Positions 24,501 to 36,500 of a stretch of 64,000 bases of DNA are shown here, one piece after another. The notes under the pieces were generated by a model, which saw only the letters and a program-made list of their open reading frames with translations, ran no database searches and was not told the origin of the DNA. How positions within the stretch are numbered: position 1 is the stretch's first letter; the number at the start of each line of letters is the position of its first letter. Source of the stretch: Nymphaea colorata (taxonomy: Eukaryota > Streptophyta > Magnoliopsida > Nymphaeales > Nymphaeaceae); the NCBI RefSeq assembly GCF_008831285.2, contig NW_022204507.1, positions 2,048,001-2,112,000 on the forward strand, in the 5' to 3' direction. The position numbers and the translations under genes were made by a program.

Positions 24501-27500
24501 CACTTAGTCTTTGATTCCAACATGCTTACAATTAGACATACCTGTCTTTCCAATAGATCCAACGTGTATTTTTGTTGTGTCAATGTGAGACGATCATTGT
24601 GCCTATCAATCTCCACTCCAAGAAAGATTCGTAAATCACCAAGCATTGTTGTGTTCTAGCTCATCCCCTGTTTCTAAATCAATGGTCAGGCATCTTACGC
24701 CGGAGCAGATCAAGGAGAAGCGCCGAAAGGGAGTTTGTTTCCATTGCGACAAACCCTAGGCGCTTGGGCACACATGCGGATGACTTCATATGTATTTGGT
24801 CGAACAAGGGGATGCAATGGAAGATGAAGAAGAAACGCTATAGGAGGAAGAGGCAAACAGGAAAACGACGCTAGATGGATCGCCTGAGATCTTCTGGCAT
24901 GCCTTGATGGGGGATGAGGTGCCTCAATTAATGAGGGTAGAGGGGCGACTGTGTGGGCAAACAATGAATGTGCTGGTGGATATGGGATCCATCCATAAAC
25001 TTCATCTCTGAGAAATCAACGAAGCTGCTGGGCTGAGTGGTATAGAGACAACCAGCATTCGATGTGGTGGTAGGAGATGGAAGCACGCTGAAGTGTAGTA
25101 AAGAAATACTGAAAATTCAAGGACACAGGTTTACCGTAACCCTCTTCACATTGGCGATGGCTGGAGCAGACCTGGTGTTGGGTATATACTGGCTACGAGG
25201 TCTAGGAGAGGTGGTCTAGGACTTTATTGGGATGAAAATTCACTTCAAGAAGAGGGAACAAGGACCATTTACATTACAGGCTAAGGCCAAGAATCCAGTG
25301 GTTGAGGAATCTGCACTCAAGATTATGAAGTAGTCAGCAGCTTCATTCTTGTTAATGAAGGCAATCGAGTCGGATAGGAGAACCGGAGAGGAGTGGCTTC
25401 ACAGAGCGAAAATCAACCCTTCAAGGCTGCAGAAATTGATACACGATTACATGGAGATCTTCGCTGCTCCTACTGGCCTGCCTCCCCCCCGTGCGAGTGA
25501 CCACGTATCATCTTGCAGCAAGGCATTGAAGCAATCAGGTTGAAACCACATTGCTACAGCCGAACACAATGACAAGCACTGGAAGAATTAGTGCAGGAGA
25601 TGTTGGAGCAGGGTATCATTCAACCTAGCCATAGCTCATTTGCCTCACTCACCTCGTTGGTTCAGAAAAAAGGATGGAAACTGGTGGTTCTGCATTGGAT
25701 TACCATGCCCTAAATGCAGTACCGATCAAAGACAGGTTTCCAATCCCTATTATCATCGATCTCTTGGACGAACTGCATGGAGCTGCTAATTTTTCAAGAC
25801 TGGATTTACGCACGCAGACTGTCATCAAATCAGGGTAGCTCCGGATGATGTCCCAAAAACAGCCTGCCATACTAATGATGGACACTATGAATTCAGGGTC
25901 ATGCCCTTTGGCCTGACCAACGCACCAGCAACTTTTCAATCAATCATGAATGACATATTCCCCCCTCCCCCCCCCCCCCCCACCCCACTCCTACGCAGGT
26001 ATGTGTTAGTATTTTTTTTTTTTTGACGACATACTCATATATAGCAGGAATGAAGAGGACCATGTAGAACATCTAAAGAGGTTGCTGTCTCTACTGCACC
26101 AGCATCAACTCAGGGAAAAGTTGTCTAACTGTTCATTCAGGGCAACATAATAGCCTACTTGGGGCATATGATTAGTTGCAGGCAGGTGAGAATGGAGGAG
26201 AAGATTTCAAAGGTGAGAGATAGGAGGACTTCTACAACTGTTTGAGAGTTGAGGACCTTTTTAGGACTTGCTGGATACTACAAGTTCGTGAAGGGGTATT
26301 GGATGCCAGCGGCACCCCTAACAGCACTGACAAAGAGAGGAAAATTCCTATGGACACGGCAAGCCGAAGATGCCTTCACTGCAATAAAAGGGGCAGTAAC
26401 GTCTGCGCCAGTCCTCATGATGCCAAAATTTTCAAGCGCCATTCATCGTGGAATCTGATGCATTAGACATGGGGGTGGGCGCTGTTCTCAATCAGGATCA
26501 GAACCCCATCGCGTTTTTCAGCAAGGCCATGGGGGTAGCATTCACCGCAAGGTCAGCATATGAGAGCGAATTGATAGCCATCGTGTTGGCTAGTACCAAG
26601 TGGAAACATTTTCTGATGGGCAGACGCTTTACTGTTCTTACTGACCATAGTAACCTGAGATATTGTTTACAGCAACAGAATTTATCAGCTACCTGCAGAA
26701 GTGGGTCTTGAAGCTCATGGGATTCGATTTCGAGATACAATACCAAAGAGGAAAGGAGAATTCAGCAGCAGATGGCCTGTCCCGGGCTGCCACTGCTACT
26801 GCCACTTACACTACCACTACCACAGCCATGCCAACGTCTGCCCTCTTAACGTTGTCTCATATTCAAGTCGAGCTGTGGAACCAGATTCGACAAAGCCACC
26901 AAAATGCCCAATCAGTGCAAGAGATTAGGGAATGTTTGAGGAATGATCCCCTAAGGTGCTATGGGTATATCATTGGGAGGACCCCTACCTGTATTTCCAA
27001 TGACGTATCTTCATTCCACCTGAGATGGAGCTACTGCAGGTGCTTATGACCCATTATCATAATTCCAAGGTGGCAGGGCACGACGGGGTGGAGGGAACCT
27101 ACCGAAGAATGCAAGACACCTTTCTGGCCAGGCCTGAAGAAAAATATTCAGGACTTCATTAAAAACTGTGATACATGCCAGCGCAATAAGTATGAAACCA
27201 TGAGACCAGCCGGCTTCCTGCAGCCTCTGCCCATACCGGAGATGGTGTGGGAAAATATTTCCATGGACTTCGTCGAAGGTCTGCCATCCTCCCATGGAAA
27301 ATCAGTCATTCTAGTAGTTGTAGATAGACTGTCGAAATATGCCCATTTCATTGCTTTTGCTCACCCTTTCAGCCAAATCTATTGCTAAAACATTCCAAGA
27401 CAGCATGGGCAGACTCCATGAAATGCCCAGGTCCATAACCAGTGGCCAAGATCCTTTATTTCTGAACACCTTCTGGAAGGAGTACTTCCAATTGCAAGGA

Positions 27501-30500
27501 ACCAGGTTGCAGATGAGCACAGCATATCATCCGCAGACGGACAGGCAAACGGAGGTGATTAATCGATACTTAGAGACATATCTTCAATGCTTTGCAGGGC
27601 AACAACCAAAAGTTTGATCTGACTATTTGTCGTGGGCTGAGCAAGCATATAATTCTCAGGTTGACACCGTTTGAAGCTGTTTATGGAAGGCTCCCACCCG
27701 ATATCAGACGATATCAACCTGACACTGCCAAGGAAGCATCAGTGGACCTTCATCTTTGCTGCCGAGATGCCATTTTGCAAGACTTGAAGCACCACTTGGA
27801 ACAGGCCTGAAACAGAATGATCATCCAATACAATCACAGGCATCGTAATCAGCAACATGAGGTGAACTCCTGGGTATACTTACACAGGCTGCACAAAACA
27901 GCAGCACTCAACTCCCCAACAGGACCTAACAAACTCTCAACCATTAAGTAAGGCCATACAAAGTAATACGCAGGATAGGGCCACTGACCTATGAACTGCA
28001 GCTGCCAGAGGGGAATGTGATACACCCTGTTTTCCATGCATTTTAGCTGAAAGACTGTCCACAAGAGATCACAGGTTGGTCTGACGGGACCCAGGTTGGC
28101 CCAACGGGGTCTGATTCGGCCCTATATGTTTTTTTAGTATTATTTTTATTTTTATAATGATATTATGATATATATTTTATTATGATTAATTATACTTATG
28201 TATTGTTTTATATTTAAAAACATATTTTTCATTTTAACGGGCCAGGCCAGGCACGCTCGAATTTCAGGTGTCAGACCGGGCTTGGGCTGCAGTTACGAGC
28301 TGTGACCCGGCCCGACTCTTATCGGGTTGCGCCGGCCCGATGCCCAGTCTAAATAAAGACATCATAGTCACAAAAAATATTTCGGAGTTTTAAACGGCGA
28401 GGTTTTTTTCGGGTAGAGCTTGAAAAAAAAGGAAAAAAATAGGAAAAACAATTTTGAAATATTGGATCTTTCATTATTTAAACCCTGTATCTCCTTCACT
28501 TGTAGTGATTTATCATTCACTGAATGAGTGACGAACTGATTTAATCTGACAACATAAAGAAGATTGTAATGTCACTTTGTATATAAACAAACCATTCAAA
28601 ATCTTACTCATTCTTTATGCTTTGGGATACTCACGGACAGAATGCAGTCAATTTGATAATGATCGAGTGACATTGCTTCTTCAGTCCGAACAAAGGAATC
28701 AGTTAGATATGATGCAAAATGGACCTTGTTCTATCGTTGATCAGAGATTTCTATATGAAAAATACGAATCGTACAATTCCTTTGTTGTGGGGTCATTTGC
28801 CCACGAGGGGTAATGAGAATAATTATAAAATGGATTGCAAACTATGCCTAGATATCGGATAAATGAATTTAAAAAAAAATTAAAAAAATCCTAAAATGAG
28901 GAAAAGATAAATGAGAAACTAATAAGATAACATTAAAAAAAGTACATAACGTAACACCATAAATCTCATTTCATCTTAAAAAAAATCATAATTCATAAAT
29001 GATAAAATCATAAAAGTAAAACAAAGACAAGAAAATGAGGCCTTATCTGAATAGCTATGCACAACAACATAATATTTATTCACCAAACATTGAATCACGT
29101 CTATAAAGTATGAAATATTAACTATTATTAAGTTATAGAGTTATCGTATATTAACCCCTTCTATAGAATTGAAACGTCGAACTAAAAAATCAGTCTTCAG
29201 CCGAAGGGCTATGCACAAAATATGGATTCCACAGAAATGAAAAAATCAGAAATAAACATAACGCATTAACTATTCCAAGGCACAGAAAATCCAAAAACAA
29301 AAACTAAAAAGTTTCTAATGGACAGAATGCATAGCTCAGTTTCTAACGGGCAGAGTTTCTAACAGACAGAATGCATAGCATAAAAAGACCAAAACAACCA
29401 ACAAAAAGCCAATGCACAATAAACTAAAAAATCCAACACAAATACAGTGAAAAATCCATCGTTTGTAATCAAATCCGGCCGCTGTGGCTGCTTTTCGCAA
29501 TCGGAGGTCTGCTGGGTGCTGGAAAATGCACCTTTCCGTCGGCAAGTACCACCGTTGACGCTACCGCTCACCGGAAATCACCCAAGGGAGAAACTCGTCG
29601 GAAGTCAGAAATTTACAAAACCTAAAATGCCGATGAGTTTTTCCCCTTTCTTCGTCGACTGATTTCCTATTTGTTGATGCAGGCTTTTTAACTTTTAACT
29701 TTCAATTTTTATTACATTTATTCTGCATCTACCATTAATTTTTTTAAAAATTACAAATGATGCCACTGTTTGTCCAAAAAAAAAACACATCAAAAAAGAT
29801 GCAAAAAAATGCGTTTAAACATGTTTTTTTCATTTCGACTGTATTTTTGAAAAAAAAAATGTTTTTTTTTTGTTTTTCTGCGGCAAGTCAAAATTTTGGG
29901 TTTTTTACATGTTTTTCCAAAAAAATATCATGTTTTTGTGACTATGAATAAAGTCCAGCGAGATACCCTCCCAAATGCAAGAGGGAATTGGTAAAAGCTG
30001 CAGTAGGCCAGCAGGCTTGAGGGTTTCATACTTGTGCCTTTGGCATGTGGGACAGCTCTTGACATACACTCTTGCAACTCTTTTCAGACCCGAACAGAAG
30101 AAGGTATGTTTGGTTCTTTGATATGTTCCCTCCACACCTTGATGCCATGCTTCTATGGTATTGTGGAACTGAAACGGCAATTAACTCACTAAACTAGATT
30201 GAGGGGTATAAAAACACAGTCCTAGTTGTTAAGGTTGTACGAATTGGATCAGGTCTGCCTAGACCCAATCCATCTTACCTACACACCAAAACATAATGGG
30301 CGGTGGCATACCTGTAAATACTTGTTGTTTTTTGTATTTACTTGTAACATAAATTAGGTTATATCAAAGACAAGGAGGAAGGGCCACGGTTGCTGCCCTC
30401 TTTTCTTTTCCCTCTCTCTATTGCACGTGCAGTCACCTCTTCTTCTTCTTCTCCTCTTGCATCTACAAAAGATTCCATCCAGTGGTTTGGCATTATATCT

Positions 30501-33500
30501 CAAAATCTTACATGGTATCAGAGCAAGGTTGTTGCCACTGAAATTGTCCGGTAAGATTCTCTGCCCTAATTTTTGTTTTTCTGCCCTAACCCTAAAATCT
30601 TTGACCTAACCCTAAAATCCTTGATCTCTGCCCTACCCTAAAATCCATGCCCTAATTTCTGTTTTTCTGCCCTAACCCTAAAATCTTTGACCTAACCCTA
30701 AAATCCTTGATCTCTGCCCTAATCCAAAATTCGCTGTTTTTTTTGGTTGCTATCGTGACCCAGTACCTACCATAAGTCTTCATCCTTATACGTTTAGCCT
30801 CAAAATCCACCATGGACCATCACAACCGCAATTCTTCCATATTGTTGTCCAGTTTCCTCTCTCAACTCATTTCCCAACAGTTGAATTACACCAACTATTT
30901 GACTTGAAAACGTCAAATAGTCCATTTCATCAAGAGTTACCGTCTCTATGGGCATCTCAATGGCACCACACCTGCGCCACCCGAATGGATCAAGCGAAAG
31001 GTAAAGAATGCTGCAAGGCAAATTCAAGAAACCGTTGCTGAAATTAATCCCGAATATGAACGTGGATGGCACATGATCAATCCCTTGTAGCATATATCAC
31101 CTCCATTTATCAGAAGAAGTCTTCTTCTGGCGGGTGTTGATGATGATCTTTCAGTTGTGGAATGTACAAGCTACCACGTATTCTCAAGTATCAGAAGCGA
31201 GATTTCTACAACTCAAGAGGCAATTTCAGGATATCAAGCTAGGAACACGTTCAGTTTTGGAATATATACATGAAATCAAAAATGTCAGTGACCAACTTGC
31301 AATCATCGGGCACCCAGTCAGTGACAAGAACAAGGTACAGCAGACTTTGAGTGGTTTGGGGTCAGATTTTGATGTTTTCTGCACTGCTTTAAAGGTATTA
31401 CCTGTTCTTCCCTCTTTTGAAGACCTGAAAGCAAAATTGATTAAACATGAAGCAAGTCGTGTACAACGACAAGAATTATTTCCTTCTGGCAGTCACAATG
31501 TGTTAGTCACCAGGACCCATGCTTTGCAAGGAAGCCGTGATAGGGTTTGGAACTCACAGGCAGGCATGGGGAAATGTATTCTTCCAACGCTAAATACAAA
31601 TGCTCAGGCAAATGTACCAAGAAGGATACTACTTGCTTTTATTGCAATAAGAGAGGTCATGTGAAGTCAGAATGTTGGTATAACCCTCGAAACAAGGGAA
31701 ACAAGTCAGACGTGACAATAAGGCAGCAGGGTCAACTGTATCGAACACGATTGTAGCATCGAACATTCCTTCTGATGTGCAACAGATTTTAATGACAGCC
31801 TTGTCTAAAGTCAATCTTAAGCAAGATGAAGAAGAACAATGGTATGTGGATTCTGGTGCTGCAGCCCATGTGACCGGTGACGCAAGTAAGCTTTCTAGTG
31901 CTCTCCCTTATTTAAAAGGCTCAGTTGTCACAGGAGATGGTTCTCATCACAAAATATCACATATTGGAAATGCACACATATCCATGGCTCATTCCTCCTT
32001 TCCTTTAAAGAATGTTCTTGTTGTTCCAAACGTCAAGAAAAATATCATTTTTGTGTCAAAGCTTATTGATGATATTCATTCCTCTGTTGATTTTACTCCT
32101 TCTGTTTATGTCAAGGATGCTCAAACTAAGAAGACATTCGTTGAGGGTGTTCGCAAAGGAGACATGTACGTCATTGAAGAACCTCCAAAGGTGTCCAAGT
32201 CTTGTGTTTCAGATTCATCTTTTCCCAGTCATAGTGAAGTCAATATAGCAGAGTATGATGAGCCATCCATTTGGCATGGTCGTTTAGCACATTGTAGTCA
32301 GTCTTTCATTCAAAGTCTTGTTGCAGACGGACTATTACAAAAGTCTAGTCTAAGTCCAGTAAATGAGTCTAGCATGTGCTCAAGCTGCCATATTTGTAAG
32401 AGTCATGCTCTCCCTTTTCAGTCAATAAATAAGCGAGCTTCGAAGTTATTTGATACCATATATTCTGATGTTTGGGGGTCTGCTCCTATTTCTTCTTCTT
32501 TCGGGAGTAGATATTATCTTGTTTTTATTGATTCTTATTCTCGTTACACTTGGATTCACTTCATGAAAATCAAATAAGAGGTTTTCCGCTTGTTCACTCA
32601 ATTCCATGTCTTGGTCCAAAACAAATACTCTAGTAATATCGTGCATTTCCAATGTGATGGTGGTGGTGAGTTCATTTCAAATGATTTTACTGAGTATTTA
32701 CTCTAGTAATATCGTGCACACCTTCATCTACTCAGACCAACAACATGTCTTCACCTACTCGGTTTTTAGGAGTAGTGTATACTCGACGATCAGTTTCAGC
32801 AACTGCTCCAGAAACTGTCCTTGCTTGTCCACGTAGATCAAAACGTGTGTGGCACCCTATTGATAGATGGGTAAGTCATGATAATTTCTCTTTGGATTTT
32901 CAGTCTTTTATAACAGAATAGAACAAAAAGGTGGAGCCAAAATGCTATGAGCATGCATGCAAAAGCAAATATTGGGTCGAGGCCATGAACAAAGAAATGG
33001 CTGCCTTGAATGAATGTCAAACTTGGGAGATTGTTCCTCGTCCACATGGTAAGAATGTAGTGGGCTTAAAATGGGTTTACAAACTCAAATACAAACCCGA
33101 TGGCAACATTGATAGATATAAGGCTCGTCTTGTGGCTAGAGGCTTCACTCAGAAGTATGAGGAAGATTATGATGAAACTTTCAGTCCAGTCATCAAGATG
33201 GGAACGATCTGTGTTATCATCTCTCTTGCAGTCTCACATGGATGGACTTTATATCAGTTGAATTTTAAAAATGCTTTCCTTCATGACTTTCTAAAGGAAG
33301 AGGTATACATTGAACAATTCCCAGGTAATGCTACCAATGATCCAACTCAATGGGTGTGCAAACTATAAAAATCATTGTATGGGCTTAAGCAAGCATCTCG
33401 CTCATGGTTCGCTAGATTTTCTCTTCATATACAGCAGGTTGGTTTTCTCCGAAGTTCACTTGATCATTCCTTATTCATATATCATGCAGGTGAAGTTACC

Positions 33501-36500
33501 ACTTGGCTACTCATATATGTAGATGACATAGTTCTTACTGGAAATTCTTCATGTCATATATCTCATGTTAAGGAGGTATTGAAACAAGAATTCAAGATGA
33601 AGGACCTCGGCGAACTACGATATTTCTTGGGTGTTGAGCTTGACAGAAAATGTGACACATTAACTCTTATGTAACATAAATATACTCTTGATATTTTGGA
33701 TAGAGCAGGTATGACAAATTGTAAGCCCATAAATACTCCTAGTGTTCTCAACACAAAATTGAATGCATCTGATGGGACTGATGCAAACTCAAATCCTAGT
33801 TTCTATCGAAGTATAGTTGGCATGCTGCAATATCTCACCTTTACACGTCTAAACATAGTGTATGCAGTGAATCAAGTATCTCAGTTTATGCATGCACCCA
33901 CAGAAGGGCATATGGATACGACCAAACGCATTTTGCGTTACCTCAAGGCTACTCTTGGGGATGGACTCATTTACACAAGATAGTCAACTATTTTGAATGC
34001 ACATAACATTTCCATCTACACTGATGCAGACTGGGCAGGTGATCCAGACGATAGACGATCAGTTTCAGGTTATTATTTCTTCCTTGATTCCAATCTTATT
34101 GTGAAGTTTGTGCGCCTAGGATCGGGTCTGTCCAGACCCGATCCAATTCTTTTATATCCACACGCCCCAATATACTAGGCGGTGGCATACTTGTAATTTT
34201 TTACATATTTTTGTACAAACTATTGTAATCTGATTAGTTATCTTAATATAACAGTGATTAAGGATTGCAGGGCGTCTCTAACGCCAACTGCACCTTCTCT
34301 TCCATCGGCTTCTACCTTCTCTACTCAATCACTCTTGTTTCAGGCTGGAGAGACACAGATTTCTGGAAAATCTTGCATGGTATCAGAGACAGGTTCAGCA
34401 TCGTCCTTCGGTAAGTGGATTCAGTCCTGGCGTGATTTGACCTAAATCCTATTTCTGGCATGATTTGCCCTAAATCCTATTTCTGGCGTGATTTTCCCTA
34501 ATTCCGGTACTTCCCCTAAATTTTACCTCTGTGTTATCTACCCTAATTGTGTTCCATTTAATTTCTACATCACATAATCCTCTAATCCTTCTTGCCCTAG
34601 TTCTGTCCAAACTCCAAACCAAACCCGTTTCATTATTCCTCTTCGATTTTTGTTCTCGTTATTCAGCCATGGACCAGCGAAATTCCTCTCTTATCCTCCA
34701 GTTTCCTCTCCCAACTTATCTCCCAAAAACTGAATCACAACAACCATATGACTTGGAAACGTCAAATAGTCCCATTTATTAAGAGCCATTGACTCTATGG
34801 ACATATCGATGGCACCACTCCAGCGCCTCCAAAGTACATCGACCGTGAAGTGAAGAGGACTGTAGTAGCAGATCAAGCTGATGGGACGCCGGCTGGGACT
34901 GAGATCAGATTTGAATATGAAACTCTTACTGAAAACAACCCTCAGTATGAAGTTTGGCTGGCTCACGACCAGTCCCTTGTTGCCTACATTACTTCTACTC
35001 TGTCAGAGGAAGTATTGGGAGGCGTTGATGATGATTTAACAGCTCTAGAGTTGTGGTCTATGCTTGCCACGACGTACTCTCAAGTATCGGAAGCACGATT
35101 TCTACAATTAAAAAGGCAGTTTCAGGACATCAAGCGCAAGACGCGTATAGTTTTGGAATATTTGAATGAAATAAAAAAATGTAAGCGACCAGCTTGCTGT
35201 TATTGGACATCCGGTCAGCGACAAGGACAAGGTGCAGCAAGCTTTAAGTGGACTGGGAATAGATTTTGACATATTTTGCATAGCTTTGGAAGTTCTACCT
35301 GTCCTCCCATCCTTTGAAGATCTGGAGGCCAAGTTATTTCAGCACGAAGCTAGTCGTGTACAGCGACAGAACTTGATTTCTTCCAACAGCCACAATGTAC
35401 TGATTAAAGGGACACGCAACGTGCAAGGGAATCGCACCCGTCCTTGGACTCCTCAGGCAGGAATGGGAAGCGGTATTCTCCCAAAACCACCAGGCATGAA
35501 TACTACATCTACCACGCCTAGAAGGGTTCCTACTTGCTTCTATTGCAACAAAAGAGGGCATGTAAAATCAGAACGTTGGCACAACGGTCAGAACAAAAAT
35601 AACCAGATCAGGCGTGAGAACAAGGCAGCAACAGGGTCAGCTTCATCATCATCCGGCTCAAATGTGACATCAAATATTTCAGCAGACGTGCAGCAGCTTT
35701 TAATGACAGCCCTATCTAAACTCCAGTTGAAACAAAATGAGCAAGGAGAATGGTATGTGGACTCTGGAGCAACAGCCCATGTTACTGGTGACACACGTAA
35801 TCTCTCTAGTGTTTTCCCTTATTTAGATCAAGGCTCAGTTGTCACGAGAGATGGTTCCCATCACACAATATCGCACATTGGAAATGCACAAATATCTATG
35901 GGTCGTTCTTCCATACCATTAAAGAATGTCCTTGTTGTTCCAAATGTCAAGAAAAATATTATCTCAGTGCCCAAACTTATTGATGATACTCATTCCTCTG
36001 TTGAATTCACACCATCTTCTGTTTATGTCAAGGATGCTCGAACCAAGAAGACATTCGCTGAGGGCACTCACAAAGGAGATATGTATGTCCTTGAAGAAGC
36101 TCCAAAGATGTCAAAACCTTACCTTTCAGATTCATCTCCGAGACATAGTGAAGTTAATGTCGCAGAGTATAATAAGTCGTCCATTTGGCACGGTCGATTA
36201 GCTCATTGTAGTCAGTCTTTTGTTCGGAGTCATGTTGCAGACGAACTCTTAGATAAGTCCAATCTGAATTCAGTTAGTGAGTCCAGCATGTGCTCGAGTT
36301 GTCACATCTGTAAGAGTCATGCCCTTCCTTTTCAATTAATCAATAAAAGAGCTTCAAAGGTTTTTGACACTATATATTCCAATGTTTGGGGGCCCGCTCC
36401 AATTCCTTCTTCTTCCGGGAGTCGATACTATGTCATTTTTATTGATTCATATTCCCGATATACTTGGATCCATTTCATGAAACACAAATCAAAAGTTTTC

